Shown here: piece by piece, positions 25,420 to 36,894 of the stretch
How the letters are laid out: each line of letters begins with the position of its first letter
Numbering within the stretch: position 1 is the first letter of the stretch
DNA from: Pseudomonadota bacterium
GTDB taxonomy: Bacteria > Pseudomonadota > Gammaproteobacteria > Burkholderiales > Burkholderiaceae_D
Assembly (NCBI GenBank): GCA_021821365.1
Contig: JAKACN010000002.1
Coordinates: 1 to 57,500 of the forward strand
DNA: 57,500 nt
Reading direction: 5' to 3'
Notes under the pieces: generated by a model
Database searches by the model: none
Seen by the model: the letters and a program-made list of their open reading frames with translations, nothing else
What the model was told of the DNA's origin: nothing
Made by a program: the position numbers and the translations under genes

Positions 25420-27544
25420 GGTCGGCCACCAGCAATACCGCGCTGTGCGCGGCGACAATGATCCTGTTCTGCTCCGGCTGCCGATGCGGCGCCGCGCCGC
25501 CGCGACCTGCGGTTTCCGCCGCGTCGAGCACGGCATGCCATTGCATGGCCGGCCGCGGCAGAATGAATTCGCGATCCTCGCCGGAAGCATTCAGCAGCAG
25601 CAGCGAGGCGGACACCTGCGCCGAATTGGCGTCCTGCCGCTCGCCGACGATGCGGCGCAGCGCGAGCAGTCGCCCTTCGGGGAAGTTCCACCGCTCCGGC
25701 GTCATCTCGCTGCCGGTCTCGTCGAACCAGCCGGTATCCGGCACGCCCTGCAGCGTGCGCGAACTGGCCGTGAGGAAGCGCGTGCTGCGCAGACTGGGTC
25801 GGGACAGGCGTGCGGCAATGCAATGGCGCGCGAAGTCGAACAGCGCCCGGCCAGCATCCGTCTTCGCCAGTTCCCAGTCGAACCAGGAGATCTCGTTGTC
25901 CTGGCAGTAGGGATTGTTGTTGCCGTACTGCGTGCGTCCGAATTCGTCGCCGCCGAGCAGCATCGGCGTGCCGTTGGAAAACATCATCGTCATCAGCATC
26001 GCGCGCTTGATGCGCTCCCGCGTGGCGCGGACCCCGGCATCCTCGGTCGGGCCTTCCGCGCCCCAATTGCTGCTGCGGTTGTCCTGGCTGCCGTCGCGGT
26101 TGTCCTCGCCGTTGGCCTCGTTGTACTTGCGGTTGTAGCTGACCATGTCCTGCAGCGTGAAGCCGTCGTGCGCGGTGACGAAATTCACCGACGACCATGC
26201 GCGCCGGCGATGATGGTTGAACAGGTCGGCGGAGCCGAGCAGGCGCGCTGCGATTGCGCCGCGCATGCCGGCATCGCCGCGCCAGAAACTGCGCACGTCG
26301 TCGCGGAAGCGATCGTTCCATTCCGCGATGCCGGCCGGGTGGTTGCCGACCTGGTAGCCGCCCGGGCCGATGTCCCACGGTTCGGAGATCAGCTTGACCT
26401 GCGACAGCACCGGGTCCTGCAGCAGCGCGTCGAAGAAGCCGCTGCCGGGATCGAAGCCGTAGTGCTCGCGGCCGAGGGTTGCGCCAAGATCGAAGCGGAA
26501 GCCGTCGACATGGAATTCCGTCACCCAGTAGCGCAGCGAATCCATCACCATCTGGATCACGCGCGGATGCGACAGGTTGAGCGTGTTGCCGCAACCGGTG
26601 TCGTTGACGAGATGGCGATGGTTGCCGGCCTGCAGGCGGTAGTAGCTGGCATTGTCGAAGCCGCGGAAGGAAATGGTCGGGCCGAGTTCGCTCTCCTCGC
26701 AGGTGTGGTTGTAGACGACGTCGAGGATCACTTCGATACCCGCGCCGTGCAGTTGCCGTATCGCATGGCGCAGCTCATCCGGCGAACCGTCGGCAAGGTA
26801 GCGCGGTTCGGGCGCGAAGTAGGCCATGGTGTTGTAGCCCCAGTAATTGCTGAGGCCGTTCATCACGAGCCGGCGGTCTTGCAGGTAGGCGAACACGGGT
26901 AACAATTCCAGCGCGGTAATGCCGAGGCGCGACAGGTAGTCGATCACGAACGGATTGGCGAGCGCGGCAAAGGTTCCGCGTTCGCGCGGCGGGATGCGTT
27001 CCGCCAGCATGGTGAGGCCGCGCACATGCGCTTCATAAATGACGGTTTTTTCCCACGGCACATGGGGCGGACGGTCGCCGTGCCAGTTGAAGGCGGTATC
27101 GGTGACGACCGCTTTCGGCACGGCCCAGGCGCTGTCGCGGCGGTCGAAGGACAGGTCGGCTTTCGGCGAATGGACGCGGTAACCGAACAACGCGTCGGTC
27201 CAGCGCACATGGCCATGCAGCTGCTTCGCATACGGATCGAGCAGCAGCTTGTTGGGATTGAAGCGATGCCCGTGCTCGGGCCGGTACGGCCCGTAGGCGC
27301 GGAAGCCGTAGAGCGCGCCGGCATGCACGCCCGCGAGATAGCCATGCCACACTTCGTTGGTGCATTCCGGCAGCGGAATGCGCGCGATCTCGTGCCGCCC
27401 TTCCGCATCGAACAGGCAGACCTCGACCTTGACGGCATGCGCGGAAAAAACGGCGAAATTGGTCCCGAATCCATCGTAGCTTGCGCCCAGGTGAATCGGT
27501 GAGCCGGGCCTGATGGGTGGCAATGGAAGCTGGACGCTCGCCAT
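25406..27544 (-). CDS. glgX: Glycogen debranching enzyme GlgX (isoamylase-type, operon copy)
   Basis: 712 aa GH13_11 enzyme that cleaves alpha-1,6 branches of (phosphorylase-trimmed) glucan. An N-terminal CBM48 ('PIHLGASYDGFGTNFAVFSAHAVKVEVCLFD') precedes the barrel: nucleophile Asp at about residue 352 in 'GFRFDLGATLGRE', acid/base in 'LISEPWDIGPGGYQVG', and 'FVTAHDGFTLQDMVSYN'. The ATG lies 2 bp after the glgB stop and the 3' end overlaps treZ. In this operon it would open branched glucan to give linear chains for TreY/TreZ, the same gene pairing as in other glgX-treZ-treY clusters. A second GlgX is encoded at 38691-40793. Confidence 0.95.
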   Translation of the reverse strand: MASVQLPLPPIRPGSPIHLGASYDGFGTNFAVFSAHAVKVEVCLFDAEGRHEIARIPLPECTNEVWHGYLAGVHAGALYGFRAYGPYRPEHGHRFNPNKLLLDPYAKQLHGHVRWTDALFGYRVHSPKADLSFDRRDSAWAVPKAVVTDTAFNWHGDRPPHVPWEKTVIYEAHVRGLTMLAERIPPRERGTFAALANPFVIDYLSRLGITALELLPVFAYLQDRRLVMNGLSNYWGYNTMAYFAPEPRYLADGSPDELRHAIRQLHGAGIEVILDVVYNHTCEESELGPTISFRGFDNASYYRLQAGNHRHLVNDTGCGNTLNLSHPRVIQMVMDSLRYWVTEFHVDGFRFDLGATLGREHYGFDPGSGFFDALLQDPVLSQVKLISEPWDIGPGGYQVGNHPAGIAEWNDRFRDDVRSFWRGDAGMRGAIAARLLGSADLFNHHRRRAWSSVNFVTAHDGFTLQDMVSYNRKYNEANGEDNRDGSQDNRSSNWGAEGPTEDAGVRATRERIKRAMLMTMMFSNGTPMLLGGDEFGRTQYGNNNPYCQDNEISWFDWELAKTDAGRALFDFARHCIAARLSRPSLRSTRFLTASSRTLQGVPDTGWFDETGSEMTPERWNFPEGRLLALRRIVGERQDANSAQVSASLLLLNASGEDREFILPRPAMQWHAVLDAAETAGRGGAAPHRQPEQNRIIVAAHSAVLLVADHVTL

Positions 27545-27546
27545 GC

Positions 27547-29805
27547 TTAACCTGGTTTAAGGATGAGCGCCGACAGCGGCGGCAATGTCAGCAGGAGCGA
27601 CTGTTGCTTGCCGTGGCTGGCCACCGGTTCGCTGCCGACCGCGCCCGCGTTGCCGAGGCCGGAACCGCCGTAGACGGCGGCATCGGTGTTCAGCAATTCC
27701 CGCCAAACTGCCGGCGTGCGCGGATCGTGCGAGGGTACGCCGATGCGATAGGCCTCGCGCGGCACCGGGGTCATGTTCAGCACCACCAGCAGCGGGGCAT
27801 CTTCCGCTTCGCCCTTGCGCAACCAGGCGAACACGCTGTTGCCGCTGTCGTCGCCGATCACCCACTCGAAGCCTTCATGCGAGACATCCTTGCGATGCAG
27901 CGCCGGCTCGCTCGCATAGAGCCGGTTGAGGTCGCGCACCAGGCGCTGCACGCCGCGATGCGCGGGGCTGTCCAGCAGGTTCCAGCCCGGCGATCCGTCG
28001 TGGTTCCACTCCGAGTCCTGCCCGAACTCGCAGCCCATGAAGAGCAGCTTCTTGCCGGGATGGGTCCACATCATGCCGAGATAGGCGCGCAGGTTGGCGA
28101 GGCGCTGCCACTGGTCGCCAGGCATGCGGCCGAGCAGCGATCCCTTGCCGTGCACCACTTCGTCATGCGAGATCGGCAGGATGAAGCGTTCCGACCAGGC
28201 GTACACCAGGCCGAAGGTGAGGTCGTTGTGGTGATGCTGACGGTATAGCGGGTCGGTGCCGATGTAGCGCAGCGTATCGTGCATCCACCCCATGTTCCAC
28301 TTGTAGTTGAAGCCGAGGCCACCTTCGGAAACCGGCACCGAGACGCCCGGCCAGGCAGTCGATTCCTCGGCGATGGTGATCGCGCCGGGACAGCGTTCCT
28401 CGATCACCTGGTTGAGATGGCGCAGGAAACCGATCGCTTCCAGGTTCTCGCGGCCGCCGTAAATGTTGGGAACCCATTCGCCTTCCTTGCGGCTGTAGTC
28501 GCGGTAGAGCATCGAGGCCACGGCGTCGACGCGCAGGCCGTCGACGTGGAAATGCTCCAGCCACTCCAGCGCGCTGGCGATCAGGAAGCCGGACACCTCG
28601 TTGCGCCCGAGGTTGTAGATCATGGTGTTCCAGTCCTGGTGGTACCCCTCGCGCGGGTCCTGGTGTTCGTACAGCGCGGTGCCGTCGAAGCGCGCCAGGC
28701 CGTGCTGGTCGGCCGGGAAATGCGCCGGTACCCAGTCGAGGATCACGCCCAGCCCGGCCGCGTGGCAACGATCGACGAAGGAGGCGAAGGCGGCCGGCGT
28801 GCCGAAGCGCGCGCTGGGCGCGAACAGGCCGAGCGGCTGGTAGCCCCAGGAGCCGCCGAAGGGATGCTCCATGATCGGCAGGAACTCGACGTGCGTGAAG
28901 CCCATGCCGAGCGCGTACGGAATCAGCCGGTCGCCCATCTCATGCCAGTTCAGGTTGCGCCCGCCGTCCTCTAATATGCGCAACCAGGAGCCGGGATGCA
29001 CTTCATAAATCGAGATCGGCGCATCGGGGCGGTGCCGCCTGGCGCGGCTCGCCATCCAGGCCTCGTCGCTCCATGCGAACGGCGTATCGGAAGCGACCAC
29101 CGATACCGTCGACGGCGGCGCCTCGGTGGCGCGCGCCACCGGGTCGGATTTGAGCGGCAGCAGGTTGCCGTCCGGCCCGACGATCTCGTACTGGTAGCGC
29201 GCTCCCGGACCGATGCGCGGAATGAACAATTCCCACACGCCGGCGTCATGCCGCAAGCGCATCGGATGCCGCCGCCCATCCCACAGGTTGAAGTCGCCGA
29301 CCACCGACACGCGCTGCGCGCTCGGCGCCCATACCGCGAAGCGGGTGCCGGCCACACCGCCAATGGTCATCGGATTGGCGCCGAGGCAGCGGCCGAGTTC
29401 GCGGTGCCTGCCTTCAGCCAGCAGGTGCAGATCGAGTTCACCGAGCAGCATGCCGAAGCTGTATGGGTCCTCGGTGTAGCTCACGTGCTCGCCGCTTTCA
29501 TCCTCGGGCCAGGTGATGCGCAGCAGGTACGGCATACCGGCCGGCAGCGTCGGCGCGCTGCTGACGAAGAAGCCGCTGTGGTGCAGGTTGTAGAGGGAAT
29601 CGACCACCTCGCCGGCGCCATCGCCGCGTTTGTCTCTCGTCATCACATCCACCGCCCAGGCGCCTGGCTGGAAGGTGCGCACCATCGCCCTGTCGCCTTC
29701 GGGATGCGGCCCGAGCAGCGCGAACGGATCGCGCACGCGGCCGTGCAGCAGCGCCTCGACACTTTCCATGTCGATGTCCGGGAATTCTTCGATCTGCTCA
29801 GTCAT
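27547..29805 (-). CDS. glgB: 1,4-alpha-glucan branching enzyme
   Basis: 752 aa GH13_9 enzyme (EC 2.4.1.18). It has the long N-terminus with two CBM48-like modules ('[29 protein letters not shown]' and '[24 protein letters not shown]') before the barrel. Nucleophile Asp is at about residue 428 in '[15 protein letters not shown]', acid/base in '[13 protein letters not shown]', and '[15 protein letters not shown]' gives the third carboxylate region. It introduces alpha-1,6 branches into the alpha-1,4 chains made by GlgE. The ATG lies 8 bp inside the end of treS. The order GlgE, TreS-Mak, GlgB is the core of the GlgE pathway. Confidence 0.97.
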   Translation of the reverse strand: MTEQIEEFPDIDMESVEALLHGRVRDPFALLGPHPEGDRAMVRTFQPGAWAVDVMTRDKRGDGAGEVVDSLYNLHHSGFFVSSAPTLPAGMPYLLRITWPEDESGEHVSYTEDPYSFGMLLGELDLHLLAEGRHRELGRCLGANPMTIGGVAGTRFAVWAPSAQRVSVVGDFNLWDGRRHPMRLRHDAGVWELFIPRIGPGARYQYEIVGPDGNLLPLKSDPVARATEAPPSTVSVVASDTPFAWSDEAWMASRARRHRPDAPISIYEVHPGSWLRILEDGGRNLNWHEMGDRLIPYALGMGFTHVEFLPIMEHPFGGSWGYQPLGLFAPSARFGTPAAFASFVDRCHAAGLGVILDWVPAHFPADQHGLARFDGTALYEHQDPREGYHQDWNTMIYNLGRNEVSGFLIASALEWLEHFHVDGLRVDAVASMLYRDYSRKEGEWVPNIYGGRENLEAIGFLRHLNQVIEERCPGAITIAEESTAWPGVSVPVSEGGLGFNYKWNMGWMHDTLRYIGTDPLYRQHHHNDLTFGLVYAWSERFILPISHDEVVHGKGSLLGRMPGDQWQRLANLRAYLGMMWTHPGKKLLFMGCEFGQDSEWNHDGSPGWNLLDSPAHRGVQRLVRDLNRLYASEPALHRKDVSHEGFEWVIGDDSGNSVFAWLRKGEAEDAPLLVVLNMTPVPREAYRIGVPSHDPRTPAVWRELLNTDAAVYGGSGLGNAGAVGSEPVASHGKQQSLLLTLPPLSALILKPG

Positions 29806-32800
29806 TCGGCGATTCTCCTTGCGTCGTGCCCAGCACCTGTTCCGCGACCTTGGCCATGCCGTTCACCGGAACGGGAATCCAGTCGGGACGGTTGGCGGCC
29901 TCGTAGCAGACTTCGTAGGCGGCTTTTTCCAGCACGAACATCTGCAGCAGGGCGCGCTCCGCCTCTTCGGCGGGCGAGCGCGCGCCGCCGTAGGCCGCCT
30001 GCTGGTAGGCCTGCAGGAAATTGCGCTGCGAGGTGGGCACGAAGTCCTTGATGATCTGCTGCTTGCGCAATTCAGCCGCCTCGCTCAGGTCGCCCGGCCC
30101 GGCCTTGCCGGCGAATGCCGCGGCGTAGTCGAAGGAACGCAGCAGGCCGGCCACATCGCGCATCGGGCTGCTCTTGGCGCGCCGCTGCGCGAGCGGCTTG
30201 ACCGGCTCGCCTTCGAAATCGACGATGTAGACGTCGCCATGCGCCACCAGCACCTGCCCGAGATGGAAATCGCCGTGGATGCGCGTGCGCGGCGCGCCGA
30301 CGCCGGCTGCGGCCAGCTTGTCGATGGTGTCCATCAGCAGTTCGCGCTGGCCGATCAGGCGTGCCACGCGGCGTTCCTCGTCGGCGTTGCTCCAGTCCTT
30401 CTTGCGGCGCAGGACATCGAACGCGGCTTCCAGCTGGCCCCGGGCATCCGCCGCCCAGGCCTTCGTATCCTCGTCGGTCGCGGTCTGCGGCGCAAAGTCC
30501 GGATTGTCGGTCGGCCGTGCCAGGGCAGCGTGCATTTCGCCCAGCCGGCGGCCCAGCATGGTGGCGAGTTCGTTCAGTTCGGCAAGCGGATCGGAGAGTT
30601 CGCTGACCAGTTCCGCGGCCGGCGGCGTTTCGGCCGGAGGCGGCGGCGCGGTGGCAGGCGCGGCGCCTTGCGCGGTCGTCTGCTGGATCGCGCGCGCCAA
30701 TGTGTCGAGCGTCCATTGCCAGGCATCGTCCTGGTTGTGGATGTATTGCTGCAGGATCGCCATGGTGACCTGCGTGCCGTCCGCGGCGAAGCGCGTCACC
30801 TCGCCCAGCATGAGCGGCGTGTTGGCAAAGCCGATGGCGGTCAGGTAGCGGCCCATTTCCGCTTCCGGATGCACGCCGGGCGCGAGACGGCGAATCAGCT
30901 TCAGCACCATCTTGTCCTCGATCACCAGCGAACTGTTCGACTGTTCCGTCGCCATGCGCCGGACAGCCGGCTCCTTCGGCAGCTCGATCGCATCCAGCGC
31001 ATCGGTCGGAATGAAGCGGATTTCGCCATCGGCGGATGGCAGGACGGTGCGCGCGCGCAGCAGCTCCAGCAGCACGAACGAGAAGGAATCCAGCACGTAG
31101 GCATCGGTCAGGAATCCCACATGCCGTCCGCGCCGCACGCGTGCCAGCGCGAGCTGTTGCGGCAGGGCGGTGACGATATCCTCTTCACGGATGAAGCCGA
31201 ACGGCAGCAGGTAGCGGTCGCTGCCGCTGGGCGTGCTGGCTTCGATCTCGACCAGCATGGTCGGCAGCACATGCGGCCGTGCGGTGGATGCCGGCAGCGT
31301 GGTGGCGAGCGCGATGCGCGCCGACAACAGCCTCTCCTGCTTGGCCGCATACCAGCGGCGCTTGGGCAGGTAGGCCGGCAGGGCTTCGTTCTCGATGATC
31401 GTGCGCCGCGCCGGCTCGAGAATTTCCGAGAGGCCGTAGCGCAGCACCAGCGTCGAGAGCTCCGGCAGCGCCTCCGGCGCGGGCGTATGCCAGGCGGGCA
31501 TGCGCGCCTTGGGCGCCAGCAGGAACCAGTAGAAACCGTAGGGCGGCAGGGTCAGCAGGTAGGACAGCTGGCCGATCGGCGGGAAGGCGGAGCCGCCGAT
31601 CATCTCGACCGGCACGCGGTCGGCGAAGGAAGACAGGTCGAGCTCGACCGCCTGCGCCGAGCGCGACACATTGGCAACGCACAGAATGGTCTCTTCGCCG
31701 TCCTCGCCTTCCGCATAGCGATAGTGGCGCAGGTAGGCGAGGATGCGGCGGTTGGTCGGATACAGCAGGGTCAGGCTGCCGCGCCCGAAAGCGCAATGCT
31801 GCTTGCGCACCACCAGCATGCGCCGCATCCAGTTCAGCAGCGAATACGGATCGGCGCTCTGCGCTTCCACGTTGACCGCCTCGTAGCCGTACAGCGGGTC
31901 CATGATCGGTGGCAGCACCAGCCTGGCGGGATCGGCGCGCGAGAAGCCGCCGTTGCGGTCGGGCGTCCATTGCATCGGCGTGCGCACGCCATCGCGGTCG
32001 CCGAGGTGGATGTTGTCGCCCATGCCGATTTCATCGCCGTAATAAATCACCGGCGTGCCGGGCATCGAGAGCAGCAGGCTGTTGAGCAGTTCCACGCGGC
32101 GGCGGTCGCGCTCCAGCAGCGGCAGCAGGCGGCGGCGGATGCCGAGATTGATGCGCGCGCGCTTTTCGGAAGCGTAATAATTCCAGAGGTAATCGCGCTC
32201 CCGGTCGGTCACCATTTCCAGCGTCAGCTCGTCGTGATTGCGCAGGAAGACGGCCCACTGGCAGTTCGGCGGAATCTCCGGCGTCTGGCGCAGGATGTCG
32301 GTGATCGGGAAGCGGTCTTCCTGCGCCAGCGCCATGTACATGCGCGGCATCAGCGGAAAATGGAAGGCCATGTGGCATTCGTCGTTCTCGCCGAAATACG
32401 GCAGCACGTCTTCCGGCCACATGTTCGCTTCCGCCAGCAGCATGCGCCCCGGAAAACCGCGATCGAGCTCGGCGCGGATTTCCCTGAGGATGGCATGCGT
32501 TTCGGGCAGGTTCTCGTTGCTCGTGCCTTCGCGCTCGATCAGGTAGGGCACCGCGTCGAGCCGCAGGCCGTCCACGCCGATGTTGAGCCAGAAGGCCATG
32601 ATGGAAAGCACCGCGCGACGCACTTGCGGATTGTCGAAGTTCAGATCGGGCTGGTGCGAATAGAAGCGATGCCAGAAAAAGGCGTTGGCCACCGGGTCCC
32701 AGGTCCAGTTCGATTTTTCCGTGTCGCAGAAGATGATGCGCGTGCCGGCGTAGGCGGCATCGTTGTCCGACCAGACGTAGAAATCGCGCGCGGCCGAACC

Positions 32801-33244
32801 GGGTTTCGCGGCGCGCGCGCGCTGGAACCACGGATGCTGGTCGGAGGTATGGTTGACGACCAGCTCGGTAATGACGCGCAGCCCGCGCTTGTGCGCCTCC
32901 GCGATGAAGCGCCGGGCGTCGGCCATGTTGCCGTAATCCGGATGCACGCCGCGATAGTCGGCGATGTCGTAGCCGTCATCGCGCCGCGGCGACGGATAGA
33001 AGGGCAGCAGCCAGATGGTGTTGACGCCGAGGTCGGCGATGTAGTCGAGTTTCTCGATCAGTCCGGCGAAATCGCCGATGCCGTCGTTGTTGGAGTCGTA
33101 GAAGGACTTGACGTGCACCTGGTAGATGATCGCGTCCTTGTACCACAGCGGATCCTCGTTGAAGAGGATGCGCCGCTTTGCGGCAGGCACGCTGCGTACC
33201 GACTTGCGCCGCTCGAGTTTGATATTGCCGATCTCCATGCTCAC
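29798..33244 (-). CDS. treS: Trehalose synthase / maltokinase fusion (TreS-Mak)
   Basis: 1148 aa bifunctional protein. Residues about 25-580 are TreS (EC 5.4.99.16, trehalose/maltose interconversion), with D230 in '[13 protein letters not shown]', E272 in '[11 protein letters not shown]' and D338 in '[12 protein letters not shown]'. Residues about 600-1148 are the Pep2-type maltokinase (EC 2.7.1.175): N-cap '[14 protein letters not shown]', catalytic loop '[16 protein letters not shown]' and metal-binding 'IVDFEGEP'. An Ala/Pro-rich insert lies inside the kinase half near residue 860. The start is GTG at 33244, overlapping the glgE stop (GTGA); an ATG two codons on is the alternative. The fusion channels trehalose via maltose to maltose-1-phosphate, the GlgE substrate. 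Confidence 0.96.
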   Translation of the reverse strand: MSMEIGNIKLERRKSVRSVPAAKRRILFNEDPLWYKDAIIYQVHVKSFYDSNNDGIGDFAGLIEKLDYIADLGVNTIWLLPFYPSPRRDDGYDIADYRGVHPDYGNMADARRFIAEAHKRGLRVITELVVNHTSDQHPWFQRARAAKPGSAARDFYVWSDNDAAYAGTRIIFCDTEKSNWTWDPVANAFFWHRFYSHQPDLNFDNPQVRRAVLSIMAFWLNIGVDGLRLDAVPYLIEREGTSNENLPETHAILREIRAELDRGFPGRMLLAEANMWPEDVLPYFGENDECHMAFHFPLMPRMYMALAQEDRFPITDILRQTPEIPPNCQWAVFLRNHDELTLEMVTDRERDYLWNYYASEKRARINLGIRRRLLPLLERDRRRVELLNSLLLSMPGTPVIYYGDEIGMGDNIHLGDRDGVRTPMQWTPDRNGGFSRADPARLVLPPIMDPLYGYEAVNVEAQSADPYSLLNWMRRMLVVRKQHCAFGRGSLTLLYPTNRRILAYLRHYRYAEGEDGEETILCVANVSRSAQAVELDLSSFADRVPVEMIGGSAFPPIGQLSYLLTLPPYGFYWFLLAPKARMPAWHTPAPEALPELSTLVLRYGLSEILEPARRTIIENEALPAYLPKRRWYAAKQERLLSARIALATTLPASTARPHVLPTMLVEIEASTPSGSDRYLLPFGFIREEDIVTALPQQLALARVRRGRHVGFLTDAYVLDSFSFVLLELLRARTVLPSADGEIRFIPTDALDAIELPKEPAVRRMATEQSNSSLVIEDKMVLKLIRRLAPGVHPEAEMGRYLTAIGFANTPLMLGEVTRFAADGTQVTMAILQQYIHNQDDAWQWTLDTLARAIQQTTAQGAAPATAPPPPAETPPAAELVSELSDPLAELNELATMLGRRLGEMHAALARPTDNPDFAPQTATDEDTKAWAADARGQLEAAFDVLRRKKDWSNADEERRVARLIGQRELLMDTIDKLAAAGVGAPRTRIHGDFHLGQVLVAHGDVYIVDFEGEPVKPLAQRRAKSSPMRDVAGLLRSFDYAAAFAGKAGPGDLSEAAELRKQQIIKDFVPTSQRNFLQAYQQAAYGGARSPAEEAERALLQMFVLEKAAYEVCYEAANRPDWIPVPVNGMAKVAEQVLGTTQGESPND

Positions 33245-36200
33245 ATCCCCTTGTGTCGCACGCGCCAGATGGCGTAAGGATTGCTGAACGGATCCAGCCT
33301 GAGATGCTGGAACTTCCCGTGCCAGGTCAGGCGTCGCCCGTTCACCAGATCGTCCGCGTCGAGCGCTGCGCCGTCCGGCAGGCCGAGTTCCCGGAACGGC
33401 AGTTCGATGCTGGCCTCATGTGCCGCGAACGGATCGAGGTTGATGGCGACCAGCACGATGTTGTCGCCGACATGCCGGCTGCCGCCGACCGGTTCGGTCG
33501 ATTTCACGAAATACAGAATGTGTTCGTCCGACGCGTGCAGGAAGCGGATGCCGAGGTGCGACTGCAGCGCGGGATTCTCGCTGCGAATGCGATTCAGCAT
33601 GCTGATCTCCTGCACGATGTTGCCGGGGCGCTGCCAGTCCCACGCGCGAATCTCGAACTTCTCCGAGTCGAGGTATTCTTCCTTGCCCGGAATCGGCGTC
33701 GCCTCGCACAGCTCGAAGCCGCTGTACATGCCCCACAGCCCCGACAGCGTGGCCGCGAGCGCGGCGCGGATCAGGAAACCGGGACGGCCGGAGCGCTGCA
33801 GGAAATACGGGTTGATGTCCGGCGTATTGACGAAGAAATGCGGGCGGAAGAATTCGCGCACCCCGGTGGCCGTCAGCTCGGTCAGGTAGTCGGTGAATTC
33901 GGCCTTGGTGTGGCGCCAGGTGAAATAGGTGTAGGACTGCGCGAAGCCGACCTTGGCGAGACGGTACATCATCTTCGGCCGCGTGAAGGCTTCGGACAGG
34001 AAGATCGTGTCGGGGTGGCGTCCGCGTATATCGGCGATCAGCCATTCCCAGAACGGCAGCGGCTTGGTGTGCGGATTGTCGACGCGGAAGGTGCGCACGC
34101 CTTCATTCACCCAGAACAACACCACGTCGCGCAGCGCGGCCCACAGGCCGGGCACCGCGCCTTTCGCATAGAAGTCCACATTGACGATGTCCTGGTACTT
34201 CTTCGGCGGGTTCTCGGCATAGCGGATCGTGCCGTCAGGACGCCACGCGAACCACTCGGGATGCGTCTTCAGCCAGGGGTGGTCGGGCGAGCACTGGATG
34301 GCGAAATCGAGCGCCAGCTCCATGCCGTGCCGCGCCGCTTCGTCGCGCAGGCGGCGGAAATCGTCCAGCGTGCCGAGCTGCGGATGGATGGCATCGTGCC
34401 CGCCTTCCTCGGCGCCGATCGCATACGGGCTGCCGGGATCGTCCGGCGCCGGCGTCAGGCTGTTGTTGCGTCCCTTGCGATGCTTGCGTCCGATCGGATG
34501 GATCGGCGGGAAGTACAGCGTGTCGAAGCCCATCGCCTGGATCTCGGGCAGGCGCCGGATCACGTCGGCGAAGGTGCCGTGCCGCGCCGGATCGCCGCTC
34601 TGCGAGCGCGGGAACAGTTCATACCAGCTGGAAAAGCGCGCCGTCGCGCGGTCGACATCGATGCGCAGCGGCGGCTCGCGGCGTACCGCGAAGGGACGCG
34701 TATCGGCCAGGCGCATCGCTTCGGCGGTCGGTTCCGCGAGCAGCGCCGCAATGCGTTCATGGTCGCGCGCACCGGCGTTGTCGCCGGAACCCAGTTCCTT
34801 CAGTGTTTTGGCCAGCGACTTCAAGGGCGCCGCCGCCTGCGCGATGCGTCGCCGGTCGGCGGAGCGCGCCGCCGTCTCGACCATCTGCCGGCCTTCTTCC
34901 AGTTCGAGGCCGACGTTCAGGCCGGCGGTGCTTTTCTTTTCCAGCTCGTCGCGATAGGTCGCGAAGGCATCCTTCCATGCCTCGACGGTGAACAGGGTGC
35001 GGCCGATGCGCGTCATTGGCAGCGTGGCGCACCAGCGGTCGTTGCCGAGCGGATGCATGCGGGCTTCGTGCCAGTCGGGTTCGTCGGCGGCGCGCCACAG
35101 CAGGCAGACGGTGAGCTTTTCATGGCCGTCGACGAACACATCGGCTTCAATATGCACCACATCGCCGAGGATGCGCTTGATCGGAAAGCGGCCCTCGTCC
35201 ACCGCGGGCGTGACGGCTTCGATGGCGATGCGCGGCGCGCGCGCCGCCGCGCTGACCGGTTGCTCGCCTTCCGGCAAGGGCGTCAGAATGGGCGGCAGGC
35301 GGCGCGTGCTGAAGATCTGCAGGCCGGCGGCGGGAAGCTCCAGCGGCTGCAGCGGCGCATCGGTCGCGGGCCAGATGCGCTCGTAGGGAACGTAACCTTC
35401 GGCCCGCTCCAGCAACTGGTTTTCGCTCACGCTGCAGGCATGCGACACATCCGCGTTGGCGACGATCAGGAGCGCCTTGCCGCCGGCGTCGGGGCGCTGC
35501 ACCGTACTGCGCATGAGCACGGCGAGCCCGGAATCCTCGCCGCTCAGCATGTGCAGCCGCGCCGCACAGAAGGTGCCCATGCCGGCCGCGATGAGATCGT
35601 TCACGCGCCTGACCTCGTCAGAGATATCGAACGCGGCGCGCTCGTCCAGCGATTCCGGCAGGGATGCGTCCTCCGCCGCGCCGGCAGGCCACGCAATGCC
35701 GTACTCGAAGCCCATCGGCATCAGGATGCCGTTACCGATCGCCGCCGCAAGCCCGAGCGCACGCAGATGCAGGGGGCGGCGCAAGGCGACGTCCTCGTAG
35801 CCGGCCGCACGCGCGATCACCGGCTCGTCCGGGCTGTCGGGAAAGGCGACCGGCGGCGCGACCATGTTCAGCCGCGCATATTCCTCCGTCATCCAGTGCG
35901 TGCGGTAATCCCACCATGCCGACGAGGAAAACGTGGCATCGAACCCGCAGCCCGCGAGCGCCTGTATCTGCTGCGGCGGGCAGCCGGGTGTCCATGCGAG
36001 GAAGCATGCCGCCGCGTGCGCCGTCTTCACCGTGCCGATGAATTGTTGCCAGAAGGATGGCGGCACGGCAGCGACTTCCATGCAGCGAAACCCGGTGACG
36101 CCGGCCTGCATCCACGGCTGCATGCGCTGATGCCAGTAACCGGCAATGGCGTCGGCGACTTCCGGCTGCATGAAGCGCAGCGCGCGTGCGCGTTGCTGCC

Positions 36201-36561
36201 TTTGCTGCGATAGCGGCCAGCGCGGGTCGGGCAGGTCATCGAGGTCGCCGCTGGAAAACCAGTCGGGATGGCTTTCCGCAATGGAATCGTCCGCGCCGAT
36301 GGCAGCGATGTCGAGATCGAGCAGCAGGCGCAGCTTCTTCCGCACGCACAGGCGCGCGAGTTCGGCGACGGCATCGTCATGCAGGCGGACGCTATCGCCA
36401 TGCGCGTGGCGATGCACGGCAGGCATGGAAACAAGCACGTGGTCGAATCCCATCGCGATGCATCGGTCCAGGTGTTTTTCGAGTCCGGACGCCGGACCGG
36501 CAAGCTGCGGGGGAAGGCAATAGATTCTGGGCAGGAAAGGCGTCGATGGAACAGTCGTCAT
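33241..36561 (-). CDS. glgE: Maltosyltransferase GlgE with extra N-terminal degenerate GH13 domain
   Basis: 1106 aa. Residues about 440-1106 are a full GlgE (EC 2.4.99.16), which adds maltosyl units from maltose-1-phosphate to alpha-glucan: the DUF3416 N-domain, '[18 protein letters not shown]', nucleophile D828 in '[10 protein letters not shown]' and acid/base E857 in 'FLSEAFTRP'. Residues 1-425 look like a second GH13 barrel ('[12 protein letters not shown]', '[11 protein letters not shown]', '[10 protein letters not shown]', 'CFLAWTPG', 'LMPMGFEYG'). The nucleophile position is Met161 and the acid/base position Trp190, so this half cannot be catalytic in the usual way. First gene of the glg/tre operon. 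The long form is about 430 residues longer than actinobacterial GlgE. Confidence 0.95.
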   Translation of the reverse strand: MTTVPSTPFLPRIYCLPPQLAGPASGLEKHLDRCIAMGFDHVLVSMPAVHRHAHGDSVRLHDDAVAELARLCVRKKLRLLLDLDIAAIGADDSIAESHPDWFSSGDLDDLPDPRWPLSQQRQQRARALRFMQPEVADAIAGYWHQRMQPWMQAGVTGFRCMEVAAVPPSFWQQFIGTVKTAHAAACFLAWTPGCPPQQIQALAGCGFDATFSSSAWWDYRTHWMTEEYARLNMVAPPVAFPDSPDEPVIARAAGYEDVALRRPLHLRALGLAAAIGNGILMPMGFEYGIAWPAGAAEDASLPESLDERAAFDISDEVRRVNDLIAAGMGTFCAARLHMLSGEDSGLAVLMRSTVQRPDAGGKALLIVANADVSHACSVSENQLLERAEGYVPYERIWPATDAPLQPLELPAAGLQIFSTRRLPPILTPLPEGEQPVSAAARAPRIAIEAVTPAVDEGRFPIKRILGDVVHIEADVFVDGHEKLTVCLLWRAADEPDWHEARMHPLGNDRWCATLPMTRIGRTLFTVEAWKDAFATYRDELEKKSTAGLNVGLELEEGRQMVETAARSADRRRIAQAAAPLKSLAKTLKELGSGDNAGARDHERIAALLAEPTAEAMRLADTRPFAVRREPPLRIDVDRATARFSSWYELFPRSQSGDPARHGTFADVIRRLPEIQAMGFDTLYFPPIHPIGRKHRKGRNNSLTPAPDDPGSPYAIGAEEGGHDAIHPQLGTLDDFRRLRDEAARHGMELALDFAIQCSPDHPWLKTHPEWFAWRPDGTIRYAENPPKKYQDIVNVDFYAKGAVPGLWAALRDVVLFWVNEGVRTFRVDNPHTKPLPFWEWLIADIRGRHPDTIFLSEAFTRPKMMYRLAKVGFAQSYTYFTWRHTKAEFTDYLTELTATGVREFFRPHFFVNTPDINPYFLQRSGRPGFLIRAALAATLSGLWGMYSGFELCEATPIPGKEEYLDSEKFEIRAWDWQRPGNIVQEISMLNRIRSENPALQSHLGIRFLHASDEHILYFVKSTEPVGGSRHVGDNIVLVAINLDPFAAHEASIELPFRELGLPDGAALDADDLVNGRRLTWHGKFQHLRLDPFSNPYAIWRVRHKGM

Positions 36562-36894
36562 GAACCGGTTCGCTCAAGGTGAAAACAGCGGTGGCAAGCA
36601 GGGGCCTGATATTCCTTATTGGGTGTTATAGGCGACGCGCCGCGTCTTTCCAAATAGAGCATCCGGACCGGCAATTTGTTCTCAAGACGATATGCAGAAA
36701 TCGCAAGCTTTCGCGCGCGATTGCATGCTCTGCACTGTCGTTCTCGCAAGTCCGTTGCTGTCGAGGAACAAACGCACTCTTTTGCAGTCTATGCTGCTTC
36801 ACAATTCCTTCCGGCAACAGCAATACTGTCGTTGCGGAGGCAGTGTCGCGCAGAGTGCAAGCTGCCGGAACGATGTCGTTTTGCGAGACAGTCA
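36562..36894. other. Divergent control region between glgE operon and alpha-glucosidase
   Basis: This 333-bp region is more AT-rich than its flanks and must hold the promoter of the 17.8-kb minus-strand operon and that of the plus-strand GH13 gene. TATAAC-like (minus strand, near 36630) and GATATG-like (plus strand, near 36690) hexamers are present, but no convincing paired -35 box or operator palindrome could be fixed by eye. The track ORFs crossing it are upstream extensions without ribosome sites. Confidence 0.45.

Noticed and set aside
29630-33277. 1215 aa plus-strand ORF opposite treS
   Set aside because: Same antisense effect; the minus strand encodes intact TreS and maltokinase motifs over the entire length.
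33253-36213. 986 aa plus-strand ORF opposite glgE
   Set aside because: Antisense shadow without recognisable motifs.
36676-36894. N-terminal extension of the GH13 alpha-glucosidase in the track
   Set aside because: Non-ATG start, no ribosome site, Cys/Arg-rich non-GH13 sequence lying in the divergent promoter region.
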